Notes under the pieces: generated by a model
Seen by the model: the letters and a program-made list of their open reading frames with translations, nothing else
Told to the model about the DNA's origin: nothing
Databases searched by the model: none
Shown: positions 11,706 through 23,720 of the stretch, piece by piece
How positions within the stretch are numbered: the stretch's first letter is position 1
How the letters are laid out: every line of letters starts with the position of its first letter
Translations under genes and position numbers: made by a program
Assembly: GCA_007922305.1 (NCBI GenBank)
Contig: ML677358.1
Location: 11,859,343-11,923,342 of the forward strand
DNA: 64,000 nucleotides
From: Dermatemys mawii
Taxonomy: Eukaryota > Chordata > Testudines > Dermatemydidae
Reading direction: 5' to 3'

Positions 11706-13698
11706 GAGGGTGTGTTTCCACAGCCCGGTTAATCTGAGTTATCACTCGTGTTAAAGCTAACTCAACACATGTCCACAAAAATCTCTAACCCAAGTTAAGT
11801 GCTGCTTTAAGGTCAAACTAGCTGGCCAATCGGAGGGTGGGGAGCATGTGTGTACTCGAGCTGGTAATTCAGTGGGGAAGCAAGAGCGAATCCAAATCAT
11901 TCAGTTACTCCAGGACAGCAAACTATGCAAGCAGAAGTAGATTGGCCCAAAGTGTTCGAACACGGATCACCCTAATCTGTAAGCTTCAGGTACATCTGTG
12001 TTCTCATTACCTTGTTCAGAGCATTGCCTCTTCTGTGCAAGACTGACATAAGGTCATACCAGCCTTTCTGATTTAGACATATGTAGAATTACTCTGAGCT
12101 CAATGTTTTCATTCTTTTCCCCCCCAATACTGGAATGAGAGACTGTCCGTCTATTTAAATCTAAAGCCCTTTTTCCAGGCATTTCAGCCAAACCCCTCCT
12201 TTCCAGTACATAAACCCAATCATGAAGAACCCAAAAGTGCAACTGATTTATCTGATTTTTACTTCCAAACCTGGGATAAATGTAGGAAGTAAATGAACCC
12301 CACTGGGGTCCGTAGCAAAACTCCCATTGACACTACCACAGCCTGGATTTAACCCAGAACAATACAAGTGGATTTTTAACATTAACACTGTTAATATTTT
12401 AAGGTGATTTTAGTAATATTGCTAAATGCTTACAACACTAACATGGACAGTGTCCATTTACGATAGACACTGTCCATTACAAACAATTGTCTGATTTTTT
12501 TAAAAAAGCTATTATTACAAGTAATCTTCAACCTTATTACTGAATGATTAGGAAAAAAATTTTTCCCTAACTTTATGCATTTGACAGCACTCTGCCTCAA
12601 ATCAATCCCACCGTTTCCCCTATGTAAATCTGTGCCAGCAAATTTCACCTTGTGTACATCTGCGATTTACACACGGCCACATGAGAGAAAGTGACTATAT
12701 TTTTTTAAAAAAATTCAAAACTGGGATGGGGCATTCTAGAGCAGCCAGAGTACTTAAACTTCTCTAAAACATCGAATTGTGAGAAGAAAGCTTTGTTTGA
12801 CCTATAACACCCACAAAAGCCCTCTGAATGACAGATTAGAGCAGGGAAGATGCGTCTCCCCTCCTCCCCCAGTTTACTTTGTTCATTTGACAGCACTTTG
12901 CCAGATATAGGTCACTGACTATACACCCTACCATAGGCCCTGAAAAAGGGCATTTGTCAGTAGCAGAGCCGAGAGCGAAACTGAAAACAAGCAGGCTGCA
13001 AACACATACATAGATGAATGCAGCAAGAATCAGAGCAGTAGGGTGGCTTAGTGGCATTGCTTGCAAGTGTGCATAAACCGCCTCCTTATAGTATTGCCAA
13101 GTCCAAGCATTCCAAATTCCTGATACTGGTTTAAAAATCATGAGATTTTAAAACTACTATATTCAGGTTCTTTTTATTTGCCTTCTGGTACTGAAGCCTA
13201 TAAGTGTCACTTTTTCAAGCTTTTCTCCACCCCTACGAGAGCTAGCAGCTGAAGGGAAGGAGGGGGCGAGGTTATTTAACATGAAAGCTGATATTCTCAT
13301 ATAATTAACTGACTCCAGGAGTTGGGGCTAGAAGAAAGGCATCCAATATCCTGAGGCTCACCATAAAAATGAGTTAGCTGAAAAACCTTAGTGTTGCCAT
13401 CATGTTTAATAATTTTGAAATCAAGACATCTCATTTAAAGGGATCTCTCTCTCAAAGATTTTTTTAAAACGAATCAGTTTTTAAGAAGATTCAACTAGAC
13501 AAGACCTTTTAACACATCTGTGAAAATGACAAGATTTCCAGTTGATCTTGTCCTTTAACAGAGAAAAGGCGTAGGTATGGAATGAAGATTTCTGATGAAC
13601 ATTTAAGTGCATGTGGTCCCGTGCAACAACTCAAAAGTATGCGAGATCGGCAGCAGAGGATTCTCCAGGTTTAAGCAAATCCCTAAGAGGTGTAAATA

Positions 13699-13821
13699 AG
13701 GTGACCAGACAGCAAGTGTGAAAAATTTGGACAGGGAGTGGAGGGGGTAACAGGAGCCTATATAAGAAAGAGACCCAAAAATTGGGACTGTCTCTAAGAA
13801 ATCGGGACATCTGGTCATCCT
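13699..13821 (+). repeat. Short interspersed repeat (type B), sense copy
   Basis: The unit begins AGGTGACCAGACAGCAAG and ends ATCTGGTCATCCT, so its two ends are inverted relative to each other. A second sense copy is at 26916-27037 and an inverted one begins at 28643. The internal phrase 'gagcctatataagaaa' is shared. It is probably a MITE. Confidence 0.65.
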
Positions 13822-13892
13822 AGGCGTAAAGCCAATGTAGCCAACTCTATGCCACCTGCAATCTAGGTACACTTAGCCAAGAAAGCAGTTCC

Positions 13893-14291
13893 TAGAGCAA
13901 CTGAAATTGTGATGCTAGCCACACTTGTGGTTTTGTTTTTTCTTATTCGCCACATTATAAAAAAGGATTAAAGACATACTAAAAATGACATTTCAAATTA
14001 TTTTTATTAATATCAAAAATAAGTAGATATTACAAAAAATATGAATAGGTACTACTAACACAAAATTACTTCAGTGTGATACTTTGCACTCTTTCTTGCA
14101 CCATAACCCTGAAATCTGGTACAGACGCCCTCTGGAACGGAACGCTTGCGTAACTCAGGGAGCATCTGTATATAAATTATACTGTCTTCCAGTACTGTTA
14201 TCTTCATGAGCAATGTGTTGGTGTATTGCACAATTCAATAACCTATTTGCCGCATGTGGCTACTAGCAAACATATTGGACACTGCTGCCCT
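13893..14291. mobile_element. hAT-Charlie-like element
   Basis: The left side reads 'gctagccacacttgtggtttt...gccacattataaaaaagg', followed by an AT-rich core. The right side reads 'ttgccgcatgtggctactagc...atattggacactgctg'. The ends are inverted and the whole resembles the MER5-like Charlie MITEs known from mammals. The target duplication could not be resolved. The family assignment is from memory. Confidence 0.55.
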
Positions 14292-16410
14292 AGAGGTTTT
14301 TAGCCTGCTCTAAATTCCACTAGGTGCCACATTGTTTCCCATCTCAGGGGAAGGAGAGCTCGACCATAACCCCTCTTCAATCCGAGGGGCTGCTGCTTGC
14401 TATTCTACACATTCTCCCAGCCTCTCTGCAGCTCTAACCCTCATCCAGCATCCAAGGTTTGACGATGACTCCTCTGCAAGCATCCTCAGTTCCTACCTCC
14501 GGTGCCACTCAGAATATTCCCAAGCAGAAGCAGCCCTGACCTCAGAGTTTCCCCAAACAGCAGCAGTAAAATTAGAGTTTAATTTAAGATGCTGCTCCGG
14601 CCCAAGCAGCAACAGGTATGCTAGCGAGGTCTATTTGCAGGCTCAGATGAAATCACAGCATTGCTTCACCTTTGCAACCAGAATGGCTCACATACCATAT
14701 TTCAATTACAAAAAAACTTTGATTTCTGCAGAAATCAGCCTCAGCCCCTTCCTCTCTTCTCCGTTCATTAGATAAAATTCCCCAATTCCCAATGGGATTT
14801 TCAAGCCACACTCTATTAAATATGGTCCATTATAACACAGTAAACTCTGATCTTCTACCCTACCCATAAATACCCAAACATGGCTCTTTTCCCTCTCAAC
14901 AGCTTCTTACTTGTCTACCAGCAGCAAAGAGGCCAAATCCTGCATTCCTCTCACACCCAAAACTCCCAGAGAATCCAATGGAGGCAGCTATGGGTGTATA
15001 GAGAATGTAACATCAAAGCCATCAACTCTTCTGGACAGAAAGTTTGACCATCTTTTGCCTCCACTAGCTAGGACAAGGCAGATGCAATACATTCCCGCAG
15101 GAACAGCATGCATATTTACCAGCAGAGTGGGAAATGGGATAAAGCTTTTACCAGCATAACTTTGGAACAGCTGCTCCAACCACACGCTAGTAACACAGCT
15201 CATCCGGTGGGAGCCCCAATAAAACTATCCCACTTCTAATCAATCAAGAGAAAGGTATTAAAGATACATTTTACAAATCTCAGAACTTTACCAGTGCTGT
15301 GCGCACGCATCTGACTATAGAACTGGGCTGCCTTAGTGACCAGCAGTAACTACATCAGCTGGTCTCCGTAGGCAAAAGAAGAAAAAAAAATCAAAATATT
15401 GCAAATACACAAACTTCATAGGAGCTAATCTGTCCCCCTGCCACACACAGGGGGCTGAAACGCTCAAAGGGTGAAATCCTGCCCCCGAAGTTGATCGGAG
15501 TTTCGCAGTGGACTTCACTCCATGAGTTTGGACTTGCAAAGTTTTCAGCTGATCCTTCTTTAGGAGGGAAAAGGCATGTTTTCACATGCACATTCCACAG
15601 AATGGTCAAGAGGTTCACCTCATTGAACCACTCTGCTTCCCAAGGTTCATGCAGACACTAGGAGATACGGACCTAGTTTTGATGGAGGAAACTATGCAGC
15701 TGCTGTACAGTACTACTTCCTGCTGCTCCATGTAGCATCTGTCACAGAACAGCTTCAGCAGGGATCAAAATGCCACCATGTCCCTGTTCAATGCTGCTGC
15801 TAGCAAAACTACCCCACCACAGAAGCAGATTTTATGAAGCAGAGATAAAGAGCAGTCAGTCAACGACTGGATCAGGAATCCCCAGATATCTCCTGGAGAG
15901 AATGATGCCATGGAAACACATTGGGAACGTGCATTGCCTCTGATCTGCCATCTCTAACCACAGAGAGATTTCTGTGGCATCAGGGAAGGCATCATGTAAG
16001 CCTCTTCTTCAGCTGAGACTGAAGAATAGTGTTTCTGCTACTATTGCAAAGGATTCCATGAAAAATGCTCTCCTTCAAAATGGCAGCCATGCCCCATTGT
16101 TCTCAGTGATATTGCTAAAAGTGCCTATTTTCAAACAGAAGTGGAGGCCTCAGGGTAGATGGTGGCCCTGAATACATAGGTGGCCAGCAGACCTACAGAC
16201 ACTCATGTACTAATCATAATTTTACGGTCGTTGCATGATTTTACTACAGAGGGCAGAGTTAAGGTTGTTTGGGACCTTACCTGTGCATTTCCATTCCTTG
16301 ACATGTCAGCTTTCTTAAAAGTTAACCTTAACTCTGAATTTCCTGGATTTGTAGTGCCTATTTATTGGATAATTACAGCATCTTTGTAATGATTTTTACC
16401 ATTAAGTTGC

Positions 16411-16548
16411 TGACAGACACTCAGCCTTTACTCCTGTCAAATGCAGCTTGATCTGGGAACTAAATAGATATAAAGTTGTAGTCACCTGACTTATAAAGCT
16501 AAGAAAGAATTGGTTTATCAAGATAGAACTGCTATCCATATTGACAGA
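16411..16548 (+). repeat. Direct repeat copy 1 (unassigned)
   Basis: These 138 bp beginning TGACAGACACTCAGCC are repeated at 17564-17697 with about eight substitutions and one 4-nt gap, roughly 94% identity by eye. The boundaries are sharp on both sides. The source of the unit is not recognised. Confidence 0.85.
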
Positions 16549-16809
16549 GTTGTCTTCCTTATTTTTAAGTTGAGAAGGAAGGTTTTTATTATGATAAATG
16601 GATATCATAGCCATTGTTTTTTGGTCTAATTTTAAATTAAGGAAAAAAGCAAGTAGAAAACAAAAAGAGCAGCAGTATTTTACATCTAGAATGAGAGGCA
16701 AGAAATTCATGGAAACATTTATTATACCTAATATTTCCACCTTGGAGACAAGCTATCAGATGTCAATGTGACAGTACATAAAGAAGAGATTGATGTAGCT
16801 AGCCATATG

Positions 16810-16846
16810 TGAGAGAGAGAGCGAGAGAGAGAGCGAGAGCGTGAGC
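16810..16846. repeat. GA-rich microsatellite
   Basis: This is an imperfect (GA)n tract with interspersed GC units. Confidence 0.9.
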
Positions 16847-17048
16847 ATGTGCGAGTTTACACTAGCTAATTTTTATTTTTTTAAGACCACATGAAAACAA
16901 CATAATTTTAAGGATTATGGGCTAGAATGGTCAAAGGACCTTAGAGGAATTAGCTTGTCAAATATCCCCAATACTCACTAGAAATTTCCACCTAGCTTTG
17001 CCTTCTTGAAAATGCAAGCCTTGACGGGGGTCAGAAGATTTGAAACTA

Positions 17049-17353
17049 CAGTAGACACTCAATTATCCAGGATGATAGGGAAAAAATTAATCCTGGTTAA
17101 TAAAATCCTGGATAATCACCATCCATAGGAAATATGGGATGGGGGGGTTAGTTTACCAGCCACCCTGTGCCAGGTAGAGGGGGTGTTGGTTCACTGGCTG
17201 CCCTGTGGCCTGGTGGGGGGCGGTTTTTTGTGCTTGGGGCAGCAACAAAGCCAGAGCCGGCCCTGCGAGTTAAGCATATTTTTATTTTTTTTTTGATATC
17301 CTGGTTAATCCACTTTCTGGTTAACCCAATCCTGGATAATCAAGAGCCTACTG
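17049..17353. mobile_element. Tigger/pogo-type MITE
   Basis: The element starts CAGTAGACACTCAATTATCC and ends GGATAATCAAGAGCCTACTG, which are inverted repeats. It is flanked on both sides by TA, the target duplication of Tc1/mariner elements. The internal phrases 'tcctggttaat' and 'ctggataatc' fit Tigger-like ends. It is 305 bp and has no transposase. Confidence 0.82.
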
Positions 17354-17563
17354 TAATGAAGCAGAATTGTCGAGTTCTGCTCCACTCCCACATTTAAAAA
17401 AAAAAAATCAATATAAGGAAAGGATTTTTTTTGTTTTTGAGGTAAGTAATATTTCCCCTATTTTGTTAAGGCATTTTTGGCATTGTCTATTACTATAAAA
17501 TGGATACACAAAATTTGGTAATATATGCAACTGAGTATACTGGAGATATGAGCACTAGAACAC

Positions 17564-17697
17564 TGACAGACACTCAGCCTTTACTCCTGTCTAATGCAGC
17601 TTGATCTGGGAACTAAACAGATATTAAATTGTAGTCACCTGACTTGTAAAGCTAAGAATCGGTTTATCAAGATAGAACTGCTATCCATATTGACAGA
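17564..17697 (+). repeat. Direct repeat copy 2 (unassigned)
   Basis: This is the second copy of the unit at 16411-16548, in the same orientation about 1.15 kb away. The Tigger-type MITE and an AT-rich spacer lie between the copies. Confidence 0.85.
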
Positions 17698-18850
17698 ACT
17701 GAATATTGAGTGAACCTTCTTTTGAGGAAAGTAAACTTGATAAAAATTACAAGAGTTCCACAACATAGAACAACAAATTTAACCCTAATTAAGATAATAA
17801 TTCAAAATCAACATCAATATCACAGTTGCTTTGCAGTGTAAATATTAAACTTCTCAGAAAAATACCAGGAAGACATATTTATGCAAAATCATCCAAAACC
17901 ATTATTTTAAATTACAATATTGGAAAATTTAGGTTTTCAATAATTCTATCCTCATTCATATTTTTTTTTTGCTTGAACAATAAAATGCACCTAATTTCCT
18001 TGAGATAGAGAACACATTTTTGATCATACAGCTGTGTAGTTTTGCCAGACAAAGAATGGCCATACCAGCACTGACAAAAAGAGAACTGTGATTTCAAAGT
18101 AAGCAACTTAGATTGCCACACACGACTGGCTTCGAAAAAAAATCACCCACTCTGCAAACATTTAGGCATATGAGTAACTTTACACATGGAAGTAAGCCCA
18201 CTGACCAGATCACATGTGTAAAAGTTTCTCAAAAATACAAGTGTTGGCAGATTTAGGACCTATGTATGGCATGACCTGATAATAAAGTCTGATTGAATGG
18301 GAGAGAAAAATTAAAATCCAGAGAAGAAAATTAAAATAGGTCAGACTTGAGGCTTACACTATTTTTATGTAAGTCTATAAAATGATCAAAATTGTAAGCA
18401 CAATTGTACAAATATTAAAACAGCCACCAACACACACACACGCACAAAGATAAAGCACTTGACAGAGTCCTTTTTAAAGAGCTTTTCATTCCACTTTTCA
18501 GTGTGTAGGACGTAGCTTTTGTGGAGTTCAACAGGACATGCACTTCTAGAATGTGAGAACCTGACACCTCTCAACTGTCTCTTCAGAAGGGACATAAATC
18601 CAAGGTCCTCACAGCCTGGGTTCCTTCCGTCCCTACCCTGAGAGCAACGGTGTGTAAGCCATAGTCTGGAGAATTATACTCAAACAACAAAATCCCCCAG
18701 AAGTTTCAGTGGGATTCTTCATTTTCAAAGACTGAGGGGATATTGATATTGAGATGCTTTTTCATTCCCTAAGAACAGTCTAAAAACAAAACTGAGCCAA
18801 ACTGGTTATTATAACAGGTTTAAGATTAGCAGCTGTGTTATTTACGGATA

Positions 18851-19290
18851 AATAAGACGAGGAAGACATGTAGCACCTTAGAGCAGGCCTGCACAACATG
18901 CAGCCCGGGGGCCACATGCAGCCCGCACAGGCTCACTGTGCGGCCTGCGGGGGGTGAGTAGGGACGGGGCAAGTCAAGTGGTGGGGTGGGGGGAAGTGGA
19001 TGTGGGCAGGACGAAGACAGGGTTTTTCGGCCCGCAGCTGGGTTTTTTGCAGTAATATGGCCCTCGCTGCTTTCCGAGTTGTGCAGGCCTGCCTTAGAGA
19101 CTAATCAGTTTATTTCAGCATAAGCTTTCGTGGGCTATAGCCCACTTCATCGGATGCATAGAATGGAACAGAAGATAGATATATTTATATAAACAGAAAG
19201 CAAAGCTTATGCTGAAATAAACTGGTTAGTCTCAAAGGTGCTACAAGTCTTCCTCGTCTTAATTAAGGTGCCACAAGTCTTCTTCGTCTT
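18851..19290. repeat. Foldback interspersed repeat (type C), interrupted
   Basis: The left arm (AGACGAGGAAGAC, GTAGCACCTTAGAG, then ACTAATCAGTTTATTTCAGC and ATAAGCTTTCGTGGGCTATA) is mirrored by the right arm (AAGCTTATGCTGAAATAAAC, GGTTAGTCTCAAAGGTGCTA, CAAGTCTTCCTCGTCTT). A second partial copy of the right tip follows at about 19265-19290. The left arm is split by the hAT element at 18884-19091. Another copy of this family is at 41542-41692. Confidence 0.75.
18884..19091. mobile_element. hAT-type MITE nested in a foldback repeat
   Basis: This 208-bp element has perfect 14-bp inverted ends (CAGGCCTGCACAAC) and a perfect 8-bp target duplication, CCTTAGAG, at 18876-18883 and 19092-19099. The interior is GC-rich and non-coding. 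Removing it and one duplication restores the surrounding type C repeat, so it inserted later. Confidence 0.93.
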
Positions 19291-21315
19291 ATTTATGGTT
19301 ATTATAAGAACATTTGTGTTTGTACAGTGCCCAGAATGATCAGGGCCAACTCCGCATTTGGGCTTTTGGGCCCAGAATAGAAGTGATTAACAAGGATGAT
19401 AATAATTGTCACTCTCCACTGGGATGAGCACACTGCCTCAGCTTCCTCTCCTGTCAACTCTCAGACAGGAGATTCATTTTTAAAACTGCAAAAATTGGAC
19501 AAGTTATATGGGCAAATATCTAAAATAACATTTAAATATACTAATGATTAACCTCCACAGCTGGTCATTTAAACACACACTAGATCCATTCTAGAATATA
19601 TTTAACTGCAAGCGAGATCACAGGCTGAGAGTTTTGTTTTGAACAAATATACAAACAACTATTGAGACTCTTGATTCATCTAAGGATAGAATCCTGCCCT
19701 TTGCTATTTGGACAAAATTCCCTTTGGCTGCAAGGAGAATTTTGCTCAAGTAAGGACTGCAGCCAGTTTTCGTTTTAGGTACTGTATGTTGGAGAAGCAA
19801 AGTTTCCTCACATCCCAAAGGGCAGCAGTTCCAACAATATTATTCAGTGAAAACCTTCCCCCTATACAAAGGGGGAAACTTGGAAACAAACTTGGAAAGG
19901 GAGCACTCCGCTGATTTTTAGCTTCTAGAAGTTTAAGTTTCTGGCTTCAGAAAAGTCACAGGGGCATTCAAAGAAGAATGCCTACACAGTAAATATTTTT
20001 TATTCCCCTCTTCTCTAAGGCACTCCCATGCAACAATCACAAGATGCCACCTCGTTATTTGCACTATGTTCAATAGCCATTATGAGCTTAGCTTTTTCTT
20101 AGAAAGCTACAGCTACCAAGGTATCACAGACAAAACACAAGACTGCACAGGAAACGGTTAATGGCCCATCTACACTCTGAGCAGCTACATAGCTCCTGCT
20201 GTCTCCTTCTACCTGTCATAAAACACAGGTCGCTGGTTTGGGCTTACAAAGGATGTGTAAATATATTCACAGCACATTCGCAAAATTCATAAACTTGTTT
20301 GTTAACTACAAAAAGCACTAACTGGGTTCCACTAGGTACAAGTCAAGATTTACAGAATTGAAATCAACTAACTGAAATTAAAGAGTGAGGGGAACACTAA
20401 ACTGGAGTTTAAGATTTTACTGGCAGGCTGCCCTACATCAACCCACATTACATTTCTACACCTCACCTCCACATGTTCCTTAAATGCCTGCGTCAATAAG
20501 ACAAAATGCATTCCAACATCTCAAAAATATTTTTTTTTGGCATAGAAATAGATTCCCTTCACTTCTGAGCAAAGTTTATAACCAGTGAAGTAACCTTCAC
20601 CTATGACACTGCAATGTCTATCAATCAGAGGATAACACAACATATATTTTATGCAGGGGATTAAGAAAAAAAGCCTTGCAGGGCCGGGATCCTAACATCC
20701 TTCAGAACGAAGGTGAATTCTCACAGGAACATTGAGAATCTCAGTCCTGAATCGCCACTTCTTGCATGCCAATGAGTGCCACTGGCTAAGTGAGCTGGTT
20801 CTTACAAGTCACACACCTCACATTCTTGCTGATAAGCTTATGCAACTATAAGCAGAGTAATTTCAAAGTACGTGAAGAGGCAGCTCCCATGAGAACGTTC
20901 CCCTCAGATGGCCCTTTCCTTTTTTCAAAAAAGCAGAAATTCTTGTATTGCACAGCCTCAAAGTCCACCAGTTCAGGCGCTCACCACAGACGGATTTTAA
21001 ATCTCGAAAGCGCACACACACTCCACTCGGAGAGAGTTAACCTGGGACAATTTGTACGAGGAAACGCTGGGGGGTGGAAGGGGAACAAAAGCAAATGGGG
21101 GAGTGAGTGACGCCTGTCGCAGGGAAGCACAATGCAAAATCCTTCCTCAGCAGGGGGAGAGCTTTGTAAATTCATCCTCCCCATGAAGATTGGTGAGCAG
21201 GGCTGACACGCTTACAGATAAGGGCATGGCTCCATTGCGTCTCCTGCCCTGCCAGCCCCCGTGCAAACACAAAGGCGTCTGCCCTGCCCTGCACACACAC
21301 TCACTCAGCACATAC

Positions 21316-21329
21316 CTTTCATCCTCCAT
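21316..21329 (-). CDS. KLHL3: KLHL3 coding exon 1 (start codon, 14 nt)
   Basis: This is the start of kelch-like protein 3, the substrate adaptor of a CUL3-RING ubiquitin ligase that degrades WNK kinases and so controls salt transport in the kidney distal tubule. On the minus strand the ATG has A at -3 and G at +4, a strong initiation context. It encodes Met-Glu-Asp-Glu plus two bases of the next codon, followed by a GTATGT donor. Joining it to the exon at 10923-11039 gives MEDES-IKQSSQ, which parallels the human start MEGES-VKLSSQ residue for residue, so the exon is convincing despite its length. It lies in a GC-rich promoter region. Sequence 5' of the ATG (21330 upward) is 5' UTR of unknown extent. 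Confidence 0.85.
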
Positions 21330-21690
21330 TGTGCGCAGCCGGACTGGAGCCTGAACTCCGCGTTCACCCCAGTCCTCTCGCAAACCCTGCGGCCGCTTGC
21401 GGGCTGCAGGGATTAATCAGCGCCTGTGATTGAGCCCGGCTGCAATCGGATCCGCAATCCCGCCCCCCTTCAGAGCTGGTTCCTCTCACTTGCTCCTAAA
21501 GCAGCAGCAGCAGCTCATGCAGCAGGCACAGCGCTCCTTACCCAGAGCTCCCTGCAGCAGTTACTGCTGCTGCAGCAGCCCACACCCTCCTCCTCCTCCT
21601 CCAAGCTTGCTACTCGGTCTCCGGGCAACAGCAACCGCGGGAGCGGCGTTGAGTTTACACCTCTCCAGCTGCTGCATCTGCACCACGCAT
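21330..21690 (-). promoter_or_regulatory. KLHL3: KLHL3 5' UTR and promoter region (GC-rich)
   Basis: The sequence just upstream of the KLHL3 start codon (higher coordinates) turns sharply GC-rich. It contains a NotI-type GCGGCCGC near 21390, a GC-box-like CCCGCCCCCC near 21460, and short runs of CAG/CTG and TCC triplets at about 21500-21600. No clear TATA box is seen, which fits a dispersed CpG-type promoter. The transcription start site cannot be fixed from sequence. Overlapping reading frames here (for example 124 and 144 codons on the plus strand) follow from the base composition and triplet runs and are not treated as genes. Confidence 0.6.
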
Positions 21691-22149
21691 CCTCCAGTCT
21701 CTGTAGCACCCGCCAGGGGTTTTGTCAAGGGGGAGCAGGGAACTCAGGGGAAGTCTCTGGCTTGCCACATTCCCATACCCTCCAGCTGCAGGGAACCTAG
21801 TTCCCAAACACACACACTCCTCCCTTATACACCGCAGCAAGGCACTAGTTACCCTCGCCTCTGAGACCTTTGCCTGGCTTGTCCACTCCTACCAGAGACG
21901 TTGCCGAGCAAAACACAGATAATGGTTCCCCCTCCTTCCCACTCAAATCTGCTGCTGTCCCTTTTAAAGGCGGTTATTTGCCCAGGAGAAAGAATGGCAC
22001 ATGTAAAAGATAACCAATCCACAGATCATGGACCAGATCTGATTCTAATGGCTATTGAACTATTAAAATTAATTGCTTTCAAGCAAATCCATGTTTGAAG
22101 GACATCCCACAGCAACATCCCTGCTTGAGGAGAGGCTATTATTCACAAA

Positions 22150-22337
22150 TTTCTAGGCCAGAAGGGATCATTGTGATCATCTAGTCTGGTCTCCCGTATA
22201 GCACAGGCCACAGAACTTCTCCAAAATAATTCCTGGAGCAGATCTTTTAGAAAAGCATCCAATCCTGATTTAAAAATCGCGAGTGATGGAGAATCCACCA
22301 AGACCCTTGGTGAATTGTTCCCATGGTTAATTACTCA
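22150..22337 (+). repeat. CR1-type LINE 3' fragment
   Basis: The sequence runs GGCCAGAAGGGATCATTGTG, GATCATCTAGTCTGGTCTCC, then 'ggagaatccaccaagaccc' and ends 'ggttaattactc'. A close relative is at 45683-45887. I recognise this as the CR1-related 3' region common in turtles. The strand is given as read. Confidence 0.6.
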
Positions 22338-23599
22338 CTGAATTTAGATCTGCAACATCTTCTGAAGCAGAGCTATATATGCTCTATCATCCCCATCCCC
22401 TCAGTATCTGAACACCCAGTCTATGGGGGAGACCACCCGTCAGGAGTATGACTAGTTATGGGTCCCGTAACTACACAGATCCCAGGTATAAGCAAAAGGC
22501 AGCAGACATGGCTGCATTGTACCAGTGCTGTGCCCTGCCCCTTAGCTACAGGATTCCCTCACTTTGCAACCCTCAGGTGGTACCCCTATTCACACTCACT
22601 TTACAGGGAACAGGGGCTAAGCCTCTAGCTTCTATTTTTTATAAAAAATACTGCAGAAAAGGCCCTAAACACAGCCATAAAATAGCTAAACTACAGTCAC
22701 TTGAACCACTATTGTCAAATACAGTCACATTTGACTGAGGGCATTTCCTTTTTCCAATGCTTTCCCCAATGGTTTTCCCTATTTCTCTTTTAAAAGAGCT
22801 CTACCCTGTATGTTCACCTTTGCCAAACACCCACCCACATGCCATGTAGGGTAAAATTAGGATGCATATACCAAAAATAACCTGCAGCCCAACTGGACAC
22901 TGATTTCATAGTACTTAAAGAGCATAGGAACCACAATCAGTGTATTATATAAGCTTATTATAGTATATTTTGGTATAATATAGAATACTGTATGATTTAA
23001 CAAGAGACTAATGGGCTATTTAGCCCTCCCCTACAGATGTATAGTATGCATAATATACCAGGCCAACTGTAACCCACTCTACAGTAGAGAAAATGCTTCT
23101 TCTGGACTCCAGGTGCAAGTCAGTTCATTTTGTGAAGCATGCGATTCAGTAACACTTGCTATGTTTACCCCCCAGCTAATAGAATTGCAGATGCTATGCC
23201 TAATTTTAATCATTTATTAATTTTATTAAGTTTTTTTTCTCCATCATACTCTCTGGCAGTTAGTTCCAGAAACTAATGTATAATTAGCACACAGAAGTAT
23301 TTACTTCATTGCTTTTTCATTTCATCTAATGGTCTTACACTATGGAAAGAGATAGTAAGTGCCCAGAAGGCCATCACTGTGCCATAGAAAACTATCTTCT
23401 AAACGGTCTCCCTTCTAAATCAAATAATCCTAATCTTTAAAATTTCTCAGACAGTTACATTATCCTTGCCCTCTTTGTTCCCCGTCTTGGTTCCATGTCC
23501 TTTATTAACTTGCTATTACCAACACATTTTAATCATACTTCTACAGAAACTTTTAACAGAAGCTCTTTGCAAGTATTAGATATCTAAACAAGATTCTAT

Positions 23600-23720
23600 C
23601 ATCCCCATTTTACAGCTGATAAAACTCAGGACACGTTGATTAAATGACTTGGCTAAAGATGATGCAGAGTCGGAATAGAATCAAGGTCTCCCACCATCCA
23701 GTCCTACAGTTTAACACAAG
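23600..23720 (-). repeat. MIR-like SINE fragment
   Basis: The words CCCCATTTTACAGCTGATAA, 'aaatgacttggctaaagatgatgcagagtcgg' and 'aatcaaggtctcc' follow the antisense MIR order. Confidence 0.6.

Larger units (their letters stand above)
11040..21315 (-). other. KLHL3 intron 1
   Basis: This is a 10.3-kb first intron. It contains MITE-like blocks (11403-11705 and an adjoining piece to about 11825), a short interspersed repeat (13699-13821), an hAT-Charlie-like element (about 13893-14291), an unexplained pair of direct repeats (16411-16548 and 17564-17697), a Tigger-type MITE (17049-17353) and a foldback element split by an hAT insertion (18851-19290). The stretches 12050-13690, 14300-16400 and 19300-21300 show nothing I can assign. 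Confidence 0.75.

Noticed and set aside
14332..14775. 147-codon plus-strand open frame
   Set aside because: It has no family motifs, lies antisense in KLHL3 intron 1, and has a composition like its surroundings.
21426..21864. 124- and 144-codon plus-strand frames rich in Ser, Gln and Leu
   Set aside because: They come from CAG/CTG and TCC triplet runs in the KLHL3 promoter region.
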